A stretch of DNA of 64,000 bases from Schizophyllum amplum (lineage: Eukaryota; Basidiomycota; Agaricomycetes; Agaricales; Schizophyllaceae), in NCBI GenBank assembly GCA_007026445.1, contig VDMD01000040.1, positions 124,001-188,000 on the forward strand, given 5' to 3'. The notes under the pieces are model-generated. The model saw only the letters and a list, made by a program, of their open reading frames with translations. It did not search any database and was not told where the DNA came from. A program made the position numbers and the translations under genes. Below, piece after piece: positions 1 through 10,913 of the stretch. Every line of letters starts with the position of its first letter. The stretch's first letter is position 1.

Positions 1-1319
1 CGATTCCCCTACCAGTGGCTGCCGCGCTCCACGTCGAGGACGATCCGCTTTGAGTCCTCACCGCACTGGGAACTCGCGGCATCGTCCTCGACAGGAGCAG
101 AGCGCCCTTTGCACCATCCCACGTCGTCCCTATAACGTTACTTCGTTCACGCGCTGATGTGTCTTACGAAGATCTCGTCCGCGTCCGCGTGCCCGCGGAC
201 GACTTTGAAGAATGCGCGACAGCTCACCAACGTTCCCCACATATCCTTCAACGCGACCAGAAGTGCCGGAGATGCACGCGGGTCTGACCCGGGAAACGCA
301 TTGTGAAATTCTGAGGTGAGTCTTGATCGCTACTTTGACGAGCTCCCTCTCCACCATGTACCCAGGTGTTTGCTCACACGCTTATAGATGACGTACGCAA
401 TGTTATCTACCCGCCTGAGGTGTTTTGCAAGCGCGCAGCGCGATGATTGATGAGTGACTGATGTCCAGAGTACGTCCCGACGTTCTATTTCGACGGGTCA
501 GTCACTCATCAAGCACTCCCAGCCCTCGCGCGGCGTCTATTCAGCGCCTGCAGGACGTCAGGCAAGGCTGCATAGCCCTCGATACCGGCGTACTTGCCGT
601 TTGCGCGAGACGTATCGTCTGAATTTCGTCAATCCGACTTGCTAGCCATCTTCGTAAAGTAAGTCCGTTTCGACTGAAACTTAGACCCACTGACGAGACT
701 TTGAGTAGATTATGGGCCAGGTGCAGCGCCACCGGCGGATGGCTTCGTCGCTCGACAATCGAACGATTAAGAGATCACGTTGGAAGACGGCGAACGCTAT
801 TGTCTAGGTAGGCATTCCATTTCCCTTACTTGAACTGCTCCTGTTATTTTCCCGATTGCCGTCTCTTACTAATCTTGTATCCACAGGTACGCTAACCCCA
901 TGTCCTTCATCCGTACCGCACGCACAAGATTTCGGTGCAACACTGCTTCACCGCGCTCGGACATACGTAGATGGAGGAAGTCTCTATTATCCGTTATGCT
1001 CTCGACGCTTGGATTGATACTCGCAGGTGAGTCTCATCCGTCTGAGCATTGTGCTACGCATGATGCAATCCTTTATGACCAAAATCGTGACCCTACGGGA
1101 GCTTGAGCGATATATAATCCTAGTTATTCTGAACCTTCCTTCGTGTTCTTCCCACAATGAATGTGTACTAATGATCTTCTCCCTATCGCTAGGCCCTCGT
1201 CGTCATCCTCGCCTTTGCCATACGGACCTAGGTGAGCATTCCCGAACATACCATCGCGTCCAACGCCGCATATGATGCCTACATATTTCGCTTTACAATA
1301 TGATTCTTGCCGGCAGCTA
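1..1319. other. Left edge, no gene resolved
   Basis: No reading frame here is long or coherent enough to call. Short open stretches occur on both strands, and some intron-like GT...AG segments can be seen, so this may be more of the decayed alpha-mannosidase that follows. I could not match any stretch to a known GH38 N-terminal motif. Confidence 0.4.
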
Positions 1320-1935
1320 GAGCTTGATCTTGATTTTTCCAAACTACTGTCTGATGCAGCGCTGCCCTCCCATCTCGGCAAACCCAGCTTCTTGGCACTC
1401 ATCATCCTCTGATAGAATTTCGAATCCTCGAGCTGTCCGCTACTTGCCTTCGGCAACGATGATGATGGTGGCAGGCCTCTGGCCAAGGTACTTTATCGAT
1501 TCCGTATGTCCTGTATATGCTCACCGCTCTGCTGCAGATGCTCGAGAACTTGCGCCGCATCAAAAATCTCGCGCGTATGCACAGGGAGAGTCACCATACG
1601 CAAGGGACGGTGTTGACGTTCTGATGTGGACACGAAGGATGGGCCCATCAGCGACCTCCTCCGCAGACTTTTGGGGGAGGAGCAAGGGCTCCACTCGTAT
1701 ATAGACAGCAGCCGAGCGGTCAAAGGTACGTTCTTTTGACATCTCTGTAGTACTCCTGTGTACCCTATATAGTAACGAAACAATTTACGCCAGCCGGCTT
1801 CGCTAATGACGGCTCTTTCGCTTGTGCGAACTCTTCGGCGGAGCTTGGCGAACTGTACCTCGAGTTCCACCGCGGGGTGTACACCGATTGTGCGGGCATC
1901 GAGCCGCATCGAGTGCGGTAATCGGCAGTCTGAAG
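1320..1935 (+). pseudogene. Decayed GH38 alpha-mannosidase fragment (Ams1-like)
   Basis: Three separated pieces read like a class II (GH38) alpha-mannosidase, the vacuolar/cytosolic enzyme that trims mannose from free oligosaccharides. At about 1449-1487 there is FGNDDDGGRPLAK, which resembles the glycine-rich FGxGDGGGGP loop of the family. A 51-bp GT-AG intron separates it from MLENLRRIKNLARMHRE (about 1540-1590), which fits the helix that usually follows. Near 1836-1875 the segment GELYLEFHRGVYT matches the conserved WxGELYLExHRGTYT motif. The pieces are in different frames with stops between them, and the usual ~1,050-residue protein is reduced to about 150 residues. Homology stops abruptly near 1930, where dynamin sequence begins. 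I am fairly sure of the family and sure that the copy is non-functional. Confidence 0.6.
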
Positions 1936-1984
1936 CTCACGCTGGAGCATCTTGCGGCATGCGAGGCAAGCACAGGCAAGACCA

Positions 1985-3165
1985 AGTTCATTAGTCCAGC
2001 TCGCAGCGTGCTCTCGGAGCTCATCATGACGCGGTACGTACTTGTACCTTCTTCGGTGAATATGCCCGTAGCTGATATTTCGACCCAGCCTTCCCGAGAT
2101 TTGAATTCAACGTCAGGGCAAACGTGCGGAAGCGCCTAAGCATCCTCCCGCCGCCGCCGCCGCCTGAGCACCGCTTCTTCGAGATCACCCATAAGCTCGG
2201 CGCGTTCTCGAGTAAGTTCGAGGCCTGCGTGGACAGGAAGAAGACCGTCGAGGGCGAGGTGGCGCTCCAGAGCATATTCGGCCACGGCTGCAGGCGTTCA
2301 GGGGATGCATCCTGAAGACGGCGTTCAGGTTCTACCATGGCAGCACAGCGGCACACACTCAAGGTGCCCGAATTTTCGCATCTTGAGGACTGCGGGGAGA
2401 GCTTCGTAGGTAAGTCGAGGTGGCGGACCTGACGTCCGATTGATGCATGCCTTATTATCTTTGCAGTCAGCCCGACGACGGTCTTCTCCTTCGATGCATC
2501 GACGCAGAAGGTGTATCGGATCGCGCGGCTGGTCCATCGTGATGAGATGTACCGTGAGCCGCTGCACGAGCGTTACCGCGAGCCTCTCTCGAGGATGACC
2601 TTGTTGATAGTGCACCCACAGTTTATCCAGGAGTTCGTTGCGCGTGGGGCGACCCGACGCGCGACGTTGGAGAAAAGTCGCGGACGATGTCGAAAAGCGC
2701 TTATGTGCGAGCTGGTCGAAAAACGCTTCCACGGCGCGCTGGCGACTGGCATCCGGTAGGTTGATCTTCCGCGGCCTGCCGTCCAGGTACTTGACGATTC
2801 TTACGCTGTTCGCAGAAGGACACAGTCAAGCGCCGCTTTAACGAGACTCGACGTGCTGGACGAGCTCCTCGAGAGCGTGCAGACGCCACATACGTGACTT
2901 GAGGCGCATCACACGGTCTATCGCAAGGCCTCAAGCGGTACTATCGCGACGCGTACGAGAGCGAGCTTGACTTCTCTGACGTTCGCTGAAGCCACCGCCA
3001 TGTCTGCCTCGCCTCCTTCATCCCCGACACCGGTGGGGACACCTGCGAAGGTGTACACGAGCTTGACGATTGAGCGCGAAGGCGTGCGCGTGCGACGCGA
3101 GGATCTGCAGAAGAAGCTGGACAGGCTGAAGGCAGCAAGTCATGGGCTCACGCGGCGTAATGCGT
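1985..3165 (+). pseudogene. Truncated dynamin-like GTPase (middle/GED remnant)
   Basis: This is a partial copy of the dynamin-family gene at 58746-61829. Homology starts near 1987 at the segment reading SVLSELIMTRY. It continues through a proline run and FFEITHKLGAF (about 2145-2215), the exon that begins after an intron near 2465, and the helical segment around YYRDAYESE (about 2938-2965). It ends with a GED-like coiled tail, TSLTIEREGVRVRREDLQKK (about 3056-3120). The whole N-terminal GTPase domain (G1-G4) is absent, and the exons that encode the proline/glycine linker and first half of the GED in the right copy are missing. Frames are broken in several places. It cannot encode a working GTPase. 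Confidence 0.8.
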
Positions 3166-3650
3166 CCACTGGTGGATTAAATCGGGGAACGCTCGCTAAA
3201 GTGAGCTCGAATATCGTTTACCTATATCTCTCGAGCTCATGTATTGCGCAGAGTACCCTGTATATTGACAATCCACTACGGATTCCGCATATCTCTTATG
3301 CTGGACTTTTACATGTTGACAGCGGAGCGGCTGGACTTGGAGATGCGGATAAGCCTCCTCACGACAGAGAGACAATGAAGATCCGTCTCAACGCGGCATT
3401 CCTCAGATTTGCCCTCACGTCCCGAAGGATTGCATACTCATGTCACTCAACAATTCTCTGCTTTCCACCTTCCCCAAAATAACGCCGAGAATGGCAACAC
3501 TGCGAAGGTGAGCCCCCGAGATTTTCGAGCGCTGTGGGGAGTGGTGACTCAATTGACGCGGTCCGTAACCCGACTTGTCGGAACGCACGTTGGGAGCCCT
3601 GAACTCGTCCAGCTTTCTTCAACCACAACCACGCGCTCATTTGGCCGGCG

Positions 3651-5066
3651 ATGCCCAAGACTTACTGCAGCATCTGTACTTGCTATCTAGAGATTGCAGG
3701 CATCCGGCTATTCGAGTGCGGTGCGCGTGGCTTCCTCCGAACGCCCGACGTCTTTCTGACGAGGTTCTCCAGGATATGATTGCTGTGCGCGTTGTGTGCT
3801 AAAGCTGGCGCGTCAGGCCTGCGCGTCGAGACTCTCGAGGACCTGGACGTACCGGAACCCGTGAAGACAGCAGTTCGGCGGCTGGAACGCGTGCTGACCG
3901 GGACCAGCATCGACGTCGTCAAGGCGGCGCAGCAAAGCCTGCAGGTACTCGCGGATCGTCTCCGTGATGACGGCAAGGTCGACGCGGTGCGTGTTTGCTC
4001 TTCTTCTACATGCTTTGTCTGACGTTCCGAGCAGGGAGTGCTCAGCGCTGCCATATCTCTGCTCGACAAACGCGTCACTCCCCTCCTGACCCACATTAAC
4101 AAACAACGACACACGATCCGTGAGCTCATGGACACGGTTGACCAAAGCCTTCCTCTCGATCGCGAGCTGAAGACACGCGAGCCTCGACGGCAACTCAAGC
4201 GCGCCGAGGAGGAACGCGATCGAGCCCAAGCGACACTGCTTGCCGCAGGCGGGCATATTGCAGCAGCTCGTGACGATGCATTTGCCCATGTACAAGCCCA
4301 TGCCGCCGTACAGGAGAAGGAAGCTTTAGAGATCCGGCTCGTCAACGTTCAGGGGCAGCTCAATGTCGCGCTTGAGCATGAACTCGCTAGAAGAAGAAGA
4401 ATCCATTCGCGCTGGTGAGTCCTCTTCTTCGTCAGAGTCTTCGCGTCCATCTTCTGATGGTGAACTTGGCGCCTAGTCTGCTGTCCAAAGAGAGAACCAG
4501 GAGCTGAGAGCTCGAGTCGCCGCCCTAGAGCATCAACTACAGACCATCCCGGACGCAATGAGTCTGGTCTTTCGACGGTATGACATGACCATTTCTTGAG
4601 GCGCGTAGCTCCTGACATTATCCCAGAGCTCCGCCCAACGTCCTACGGTCAGACGGGCGCACACACCTAAGACGCCGGTTGCAGACCGGAACCCTTTCAA
4701 GCGCCAGCGGATTACTTCGGATATGGCCAGTCCAGTCGAACGTTCACGGTCGTCCTCTTAGCAAGTACGGCAGCTTGCTGTAGACGATCTCGACCCCGAC
4801 GACGAACATGATTCGGACGTACGTGTCATATTCATCGTCTGTTGTCGTAGATCAAAGCTAATGTCTTTACAGTGCGTCAACCTCGAGACGCCGCCGCGGC
4901 TTCTTGCATTGCGGACCGAAATTGTATCAGAGGATGAAGGGGAGACGCGGCGGGTGCTCATCGGAGCCTCGAAGAGTACTTCATCGTCGAGGTCTCTCCC
5001 TACTTTACGTTGCGCATAAGGGTCAGCTGTTGCTGACGAAGGGAACACCCCCCCGCATCCGTGGTT
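3651..5066 (+). pseudogene. RING/coiled-coil gene, decayed left copy
   Basis: This is the left-arm copy of the intact gene at 56751-58232. It opens with MPKTYCSICTCYLEIAG and keeps the first intron (GT near 3720, AG near 3772). Two changes destroy the RING. The codon for the zinc-ligand histidine (CAT in the right copy) is TAT, and a deletion of about 46 nt after the cysteine near 3819 removes the last CxxC pair and shifts the frame. The following coiled-coil exon (4038-4418) is still open and about 90% like its partner. Later exons up to the C-terminal region near 5066 are recognisable but altered. Confidence 0.8.
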
Positions 5067-5506
5067 GACCCGTTGAGCCAGCACAAGAGTATATATAGCA
5101 TTGATGTAGTTAGCAATCTAGAGAATAATGCCTATGTTGCGATGAGTACGCATGATACACGAATGAGTCTGTCGAGAAAGATATGCAGATAATTATATGG
5201 CACAGTAGCGAAGAGCACATAGATGAGACAACAGGCAAAAGCAGGAGAGATACACCAAGAAAGCCGGCAGCGTATGAGATCGCGATAAAGAAGGCTGTCC
5301 GATGGATGAAGTAGCGGAGATATGTACGATAGAAGTGTACGTGAAAGCAACGTGGATGAGGAGCGGACGATAAGTATAGTACACAAGAGCGAGGTCAGCC
5401 AAGAAAGCATCAAGAAAGCAGCAAGAAGGCAAGAAGTAACAAGACAACGCCCGAGAGCATGGAACGGAAGAGAGAAGTAATCGACGACATAAGTGAAAGG
5501 CCCTCG
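5067..5506. other. Convergent intergenic stretch
   Basis: This AT-richer spacer lies between the 3' ends of the RING pseudogene (+) and the hypothetical gene (-). Its counterpart in the right arm is 56357-56750. No conserved ORF is seen. Confidence 0.5.
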
Positions 5507-8036
5507 CTAAGAAAATACCACCTTCATCAGGTCGGCCCCCAGAAAGCCCACACCGGGATGTGAGCTCTTGCCCAGCAACGTCCCCGGAGCGGTGACCATC
5601 GCTTCCTTCGGCTGAAGGACGTCAGTCACGGCACGACGAGGTAATATGTCAACCTACCAGTAGTCTGCCATAGCGCTCGGCAAGAGGGGCAGGGCACCAA
5701 TGTCCGAACAGGGGCACAAAGAGATGGTTGAGCCAGGCTGCGGCGAACATACGGTGAGCGATTATGATGTCGCAGCTCGTAACCATATTCTCGGTGAAGC
5801 AAGTTGGATCTGACAAGCAAGTTAAGGTAAAACGAACGCAAAGCAGTTGCCCTTCACGTACCGGTCGCGTCGATGATGACGCTCGTCCGGTTGTGGTCCT
5901 TCTCGCGCATGATGCGCTGCAGCGTCTGGCTCATAACCGGCGTCCGGAAGACATGCTGCAACTCGAATCAGTTCCCGCTCACTCGGCGCCACGTCCCGCT
6001 CTCACCTCGTCGTAGTCCTCGACCACCAACACTTTGTCCTCGAATAATGGCACGCCCGCCTTCTCCGGGCACACGTTCGTGAACTTGCGCGCAACGAGGT
6101 CCGCGAGCGCCTGGCGGATCTCCTCGCAGACGCCCGGATCGCGCATGTTGAGGATGGTCAGCTCGCGCGTGAACATCGTGGCACCATCTGCGGGAGTGCC
6201 CGGACGCGCGATGAAAGACTCGATGACGCGTATGCGCTCCTGTAGCTCGGCAGTCTCGTCGATAGGCAGGTCCTTGGAGAGCCTGGCGATCTCGCGCTTG
6301 AAGGCCGCGAACTCGAAGGGGCGACCATTAGCGACCACGGAGTTGATGGCGGCCTGTACTTCGTCAGCCTCAGTTTCGAATAGGAGAACAAAGGGAACGT
6401 ACCCGAACCAGAGTCTTCGTCCTCGCATCAAACCATCTCCGACCGTGGTGAACGCGTTGTACGCGAAGGTGACATCGTCGAAGTACGAGGCCGGAAAGCT
6501 CAGCGCATGGACGCTGACCATGTAGTTCAGATCCTCCTTCTCGTAGCGCTCGCGGATGCCGTCAACGAAGCGCTCCTCCACAAAGACGGCGATGGTGGGT
6601 GGGTAGATGAAACTCTCGCCGATGTTGGAGAATGCAGACAGGCGAGGTTTGATGTCGCTGCAGCCGAATCGCAGGACGAGGCCGAGCCGAGACTTCTCGC
6701 AACGTTGTCCGTGTCGTTCAAGGAGGCGCTCGACAAGAGAGGAGGTAATTCGGCCGCTAGAGTTTCCTGCGATGGTATCAGTATTTTGCATGCACGACTC
6801 TAGGACGAAGCGTACCGATGTTGCCGCAAACAAGTACCGAGGACGGCGTGCTCTTATAAAGTGGTCAGAAAGCGAACAGAATGTAGGAATTGACTCACAA
6901 GATTCATCAAGAGCCTCGTATCATGTCCATAAAACTTGCCTCCCGTCATGGATCTGCGAAATATCAGTCCAAAAACGCTTGACTCGTACTGCGGAAGAGC
7001 TACATACATTATCTTCTTGACAGTCCCAAGTGATGTATAACGAATGGAGTTTTGCTGCTTGAAAGCCACTTTCGAGCCGGCGACCATAGCGATCAAGGAG
7101 CAGTGGCGCCAGTCGGGACCGGTGGCGGCGTCGTACGGAGCCTGAGAGCGAGATGAGCAAAGTAAACACATTGGCCGATATGTACATACCGATTCTTCGT
7201 ACGCTTGAGAATGGGCATCCGCTGGCTGAGACGTTGAATGGATGACTAGAGTTGATGAGGTGTTCGCGCTCGAGGCTGAGCTCTGGTCGCTTGCAAGACC
7301 GTTCGGCGTCTGGTCCGGGGTTGACGATTGATTTTTCGCAGGCGTCAGAGATGGCGGGGGAGACGTAGTCGGTGGCATAGAAGGAGGGGGCGAGGACTGG
7401 ATGAGCATGCATTGGCTCAGAGGCACCTCCGAGAAGGATTTGGTCGGGGAGATGGGACGAGCTTGTGTGTGCCCGGCGGTATCTGCGTCTGTAAGGAACA
7501 GAGTCAGCGACAGATGGGAGAATGAAGATCATGACGCACCAAGATCCCAGATATCTGGGCCTTTGTGCTGTCTGGAAGAAGATCGAAGTTGGTGAGCTAG
7601 GGATCGTCAATACGGCGAACTCAGAACTGACTTTGGCGCGCACCTTGCGACCCGAGTCCGGGTCGACAGCTGCCGTGGCAAGAGCAGCGGATGGTTTCGC
7701 TTTCTTCGCTGGGGTGACAGGACAGTCGCGGGGATATCTCCCGCGCTTCTGCGTCTCTTCGCCGGGGTGGACGGCGCGACTTGCTCAGAAGACGTCGTTG
7801 GGACCGCGTTCGACGCGTCATTCACCGTCCTGCAGACGCTGTCAGCATCCACACGACCTCAGCAGCACAGAGACGCACTTCAATCGCTCCCCCCGACGCT
7901 TCTGCACGATGATCTTGGCCGGCGCTTGTTTGCTGCTCGAGAGTTTGCGCGCCAAAGCCTCCCTTGCGGCCGTTTTCCCGTCTTTCCATAGCGACTTGTG
8001 GCCCGTCGACCTCTTTCCCCTTGACTGTCGCTGCAT
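5507..8036 (-). pseudogene. Conserved hypothetical multi-exon gene, frameshifted left copy
   Basis: This is the left-arm counterpart of the gene at 53826-56356, read on the minus strand. Start MQRQSRGKRSTGHK (8036) and end MKVVFS (stop 5507-5509) match. Exons are recognisable along the whole length, including a long open one at about 5979-6833 carrying EKEDLNYMVSVHALSFPASY and, further on, FTNVCPEKAGVPLFEDKV. Compared with the right copy, one C is missing from a CCC run at about 7719-7722 inside the basic N-terminal exon, so the downstream frame is lost. I do not recognise the family, and no catalytic motif stands out. Confidence 0.6.
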
Positions 8037-8339
8037 CGGGCAGGAAGCGCCAGCCCAGCGCTGAGCCAACGCAAGGAAGATGATGGCGGGAGCAAAGAAG
8101 CGCCCGGGAAGCAAATCAACATTATCCCATTGGGGACGCGGCGCACCGGCGCGAAGACCGGAGCGAGCCGTCGCTTTGTCTTCCCCATCACGGTCATCTC
8201 CCATGGTACGCCTTCCATGACCGGCTTGGTCCTCAGATGTTCAGACCCAGAGTCGCTGCTGCATGACCGTCTACAATATGATACCGCCAGCGCGCCATGA
8301 TGCAATGTCCTCTACCCGAATGCCACGCAGAAGTTCAAA

Positions 8340-8650
8340 TATGAAGATCGGTGGTAGCTTTCATGGCAATCTCACGACGGAACCTGCTTACCCTTGGAGA
8401 GCTGATGCTGAAGATATTGGACGACTCTAACTCTCTGCGAGTTGCTTGCTGTGCTCTCGCTCCCTGACGCTTGGTCTTTAGATTGTGGCAGATGTTGCCG
8501 CTTCCCAATGTGCATCATACTGTTGGTCCAAACCAAGGCTCAGCACAATGGTCATCTCCATTTTGGTCTTATTTATGAACTGTCATACGGGTGCTGCATG
8601 AATGCATGAACCCTTAGTCCATTGTTCACACACATCCTGGTCACAAAAGC
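8340..8650 (+). other. Unidentified ORF remnant at the inner edge of the left arm
   Basis: A short stretch encodes a leucine-rich segment resembling LGELMLKILDDSNSLRVA. The mirrored minus-strand segment in the right arm (about 53231-53530) reads LIELVLNILDDSDYLISTA. The spacing of leucines is loosely reminiscent of an F-box, but this is too weak to name. Homology between the arms ends next to the zinc-finger promoter at about 8650. Confidence 0.4.
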
Positions 8651-8660
8651 GAATAATTGT

Positions 8661-8680
8661 GCGTGCCCTATAAAAGCTGG
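8661..8680 (+). promoter_or_regulatory. TATA-containing core promoter of zinc-finger gene 1
   Basis: GTGCCCTATAAAAGC lies about 85-95 bp upstream of the chosen ATG at 8759. The same GTGCCCTATAAA block, preceded by TGGTCACAAA-like sequence, occurs before the paralogue at 35027, and a shorter version precedes the one at 36746. Conservation across paralogues supports a real promoter. Confidence 0.7.
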
Positions 8681-8758
8681 GTCGACTCACGAGCGTCTCA
8701 CCTCCCATACACTCTCTCTCTTGCAGCTCCTGCTATAGGCACTCATACTTCACCTGCC

Positions 8759-9580
8759 ATGTCCACTGCCATGGAACGCCTCGGCCTCGAACTTCGCATC
8801 AACTCTCTACGAGCCGTCTACAACCTCGCCGACGCGCACACTGTCCCCAACCTCGTCGGCAACCATCTCACCTGCCGGTTCCAACCCGGCTGTAACTGGG
8901 TTGGCAGACGCCCCGACGAAAAGCGCGCCAAGGCAGACTTCGAAGCGCATATCAGAATGCACACGCAGGAGACGAGCCGCCAAAGGGATCTTCATTGCGC
9001 TACCACCTCTACGCAACGCGGCGCCTCGCTCATGCCTAATACCGCCATGGTACCCAGCTTCACGGGCACTGTGATGAACTTCTGCAGTTGGCGTGACTGC
9101 GGCCAGTCGTTTCACGTCCCCGATCACCTCATCCGCCACGTAATGCAAGAGCATATGCATTCTGTCGCTGGTGTGTACTGCCCCCTCTGCGGGAATCTCA
9201 TTGCACTGGAGATCGACAGCAAGCTAAGCGCAAGACTTGCGATGACCATGGCACACAACAACAATATCGCGTATACCGATCCTAACGCGTACGTCGTCCC
9301 GAGGACACACGGCAACAATTCCAGCCGGCAGAACGTCCTCGCAGTCTTCGTCAGTCAAGTTGACGGCAGGACATACACTGCAACGGTACCACGCGGTACT
9401 CAGGTCAACATCGCGTCGGTCACTGAGGGTCACCCTCTGCAGATTATGCTGCAAAGCATCCTCCTCACCCACTACGAGGGGGCGAAGTGCGCCGCACTCG
9501 GTCGGGGACAAGTGGAGACGGTCGACACGATGGCACGGATCCATGAATGGCGCAAGGAGACCCACTCCCATCGTGGATAA
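8759..9580 (+). CDS. C2H2-like zinc-finger protein, paralogue 1
   Basis: A single open exon encodes 273 aa. I chose ATG 8759 rather than the upstream in-frame ATG 8657 because 8657 lies before the TATA box. Two zinc-finger-like modules are visible: C39-x5-C45-x18-H64-x3-H68 and C109-x4-C114-x12-H127-x4-H132, followed by an extra CxxC (C141, C144). Spacing in the first module is unusually long for a classical C2H2 finger. The C-terminal third carries a block ending GHPLQIMLQSILLTHYEG that is shared by all complete paralogues. Nucleic-acid or protein binding is inferred only from the zinc ligands. The gene sits immediately inside the left duplication arm and belongs to a four-member local family. 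Confidence 0.75.
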   Translation: MSTAMERLGLELRINSLRAVYNLADAHTVPNLVGNHLTCRFQPGCNWVGRRPDEKRAKADFEAHIRMHTQETSRQRDLHCATTSTQRGASLMPNTAMVPSFTGTVMNFCSWRDCGQSFHVPDHLIRHVMQEHMHSVAGVYCPLCGNLIALEIDSKLSARLAMTMAHNNNIAYTDPNAYVVPRTHGNNSSRQNVLAVFVSQVDGRTYTATVPRGTQVNIASVTEGHPLQIMLQSILLTHYEGAKCAALGRGQVETVDTMARIHEWRKETHSHRG

Positions 9581-10259
9581 TCGATCAGAGAACGTCCGAT
9601 AATAAACTGTGGACTTGCAATCAGACTATGTTCATGCGTGGTCCGCCTTCAGGTAGACCGTCGACGTGGACATTAATGTAGATATTTCCGATGAACTATG
9701 ACTGTGCTAGCCGCTCGCAAGAAGTGTTTGTTGACCCTTTGTTCTCATAGAAGATGCATGAAAATCTTTCACCACGCGAGAGGCTAGTGATCGCCAGGTG
9801 ATCGCCCATGAGCGCTGAAATGCAGGTGCGTGTTTAGCCGTGCTTGCTCCTGTGGTGATTCACGGCCGCGGTCCGGAATTCCCACGTTCGACTTGCGCAG
9901 AACTTCCATTGTTCTCCTCATAGCGGCTTCATTGACGACTGTCATTCAAATCAAAAGTGCGCAGGCGGCCAGCGCTCCTCTATCTCCTGCAGTGACTGAA
10001 AGATCTTCATGAACCTACATGCAACAATGGGCTGCGCTGCATCCATCTCAAGCTGTGGTCAACCCTCTGCTATGACCACCGCCGAAATGAGCACCCTGGG
10101 TCGCGCTGGTCATCATGCTATCCCCCACCCTCACGCCAGTCATAAACCAGCGAACAAACATAATCATATCTGCATGCCTTGATCGCACGACCGGCATTGT
10201 TCGAGCGATGCTTGGATCTCTTCGTCTTCATTTTCGGCGCAATCGATCCGCGGAGTGCT
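9581..10259 (+). repeat. 3' tail shared by the zinc-finger units
   Basis: This non-coding tail matches, in reverse orientation, sequence at about 35160-35800 behind the zinc-finger gene at 35901-36746. Matching landmarks include GGAATTCCCACGTTCGACTT (near 9877) and a downstream stretch containing ATAAACCAGCGAACAAAC (10141-10158). The zinc-finger gene and its tail therefore moved or duplicated as one unit. Confidence 0.7.
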
Positions 10260-10690
10260 GTCCGTCAGGACAACGCTCAACAAACAAGATGACGGCGCGC
10301 CATATAAGTACTGTGATGCTGCCCCGCGGTACTCAATTCGACATCGCGTCGATCACCAAGGGCCACCCGCTTCAAATCATGCTGCAAGGCATCCTCCTCG
10401 ACCACTACGAGGCAGGTACGACTGGACTCTCGAGAAGGCGGCATGGATCGAGGACTGGCGCAGAAAGACGGATTTTATGGCAAGTAATCAATTTATTGAA
10501 CGTCTAAGAGTGACTCGTGGACTTGCGGATACCAGTATGAATTTTTGCGTGGTCCGCCCTTGTGTCGACCGTTGGCCACTCGCGACGTTCATGAGATTTA
10601 TCACCATGCGAGAGGATGATGACAGCCCACGAGCTCGAGCGTCGAAATGCAGGCACTTGTTTGGCCGTGCAGCTTGCTCCTTCGACTGTA
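10260..10690 (+). pseudogene. 5'-truncated zinc-finger remnant
   Basis: Only the C-terminal block survives: LPRGTQFDIASITKGHPLQI followed by MLQGILLDHYE at about 10320-10410. Both finger modules are missing. The non-coding tail after it (about 10490-10690) again resembles the tail at 9590-9850. It therefore looks like a second, tandem zinc-finger unit that lost its 5' two thirds. No start codon or promoter belongs to it. Confidence 0.7.
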
Positions 10691-10802
10691 GTCAGTTCCG
10701 CGAAGCCCGGCGGTCGATGGCCCACGTTCTGCACCGTGGATGTCGTATCAGCTGATATACAAGTCGCTGAGAGTGATTGAGGTCACGCTTCAAGTTGAAA
10801 CG

Positions 10803-10812
10803 ATCACGTGAA
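10803..10812 (+). promoter_or_regulatory. CACGTG (G-box/E-box) upstream of the large low-complexity gene
   Basis: ATCACGTGAA lies about 105 bp before the ATG at 10914. CACGTG is the classical binding site of basic helix-loop-helix factors. The same core occurs upstream of the two membrane-protein genes and the dynamin gene in this window. Confidence 0.4.
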
Positions 10813-10913
10813 GTTGGAAATTGCACCTTGTCTTCCCCCCGCGTACACTGCACGGCACAATGGCTTGAACGGCGGCGGCGCTCGAGATTTTTTCAAGTCC
10901 CCTCACATCTACT

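Larger units (their letters stand above)
1985..8650 (+). repeat. Left arm of a large inverted segmental duplication
   Basis: This block reappears in reverse orientation at about 53231-60573. Gene order and relative orientation match exactly: dynamin (+), RING/coiled-coil (+), hypothetical gene (-), short ORF remnant. Protein-level similarity is obvious throughout, and non-coding stretches are also recognisable, for example the sequence ending near TGGTCACAAA at about 8638-8648 that matches the opposite strand at 53231. The left arm is roughly 0.7 kb shorter than the right because of internal deletions. It is the more decayed arm. Confidence 0.85.

Noticed and set aside
6034..6525. 163-codon plus-strand ORF (and its right-arm mirror near 55493-55786)
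   Set aside because: These are antisense to the conserved exon of the hypothetical gene. The minus/plus coding frame is the one preserved between the arms with protein-like substitutions.
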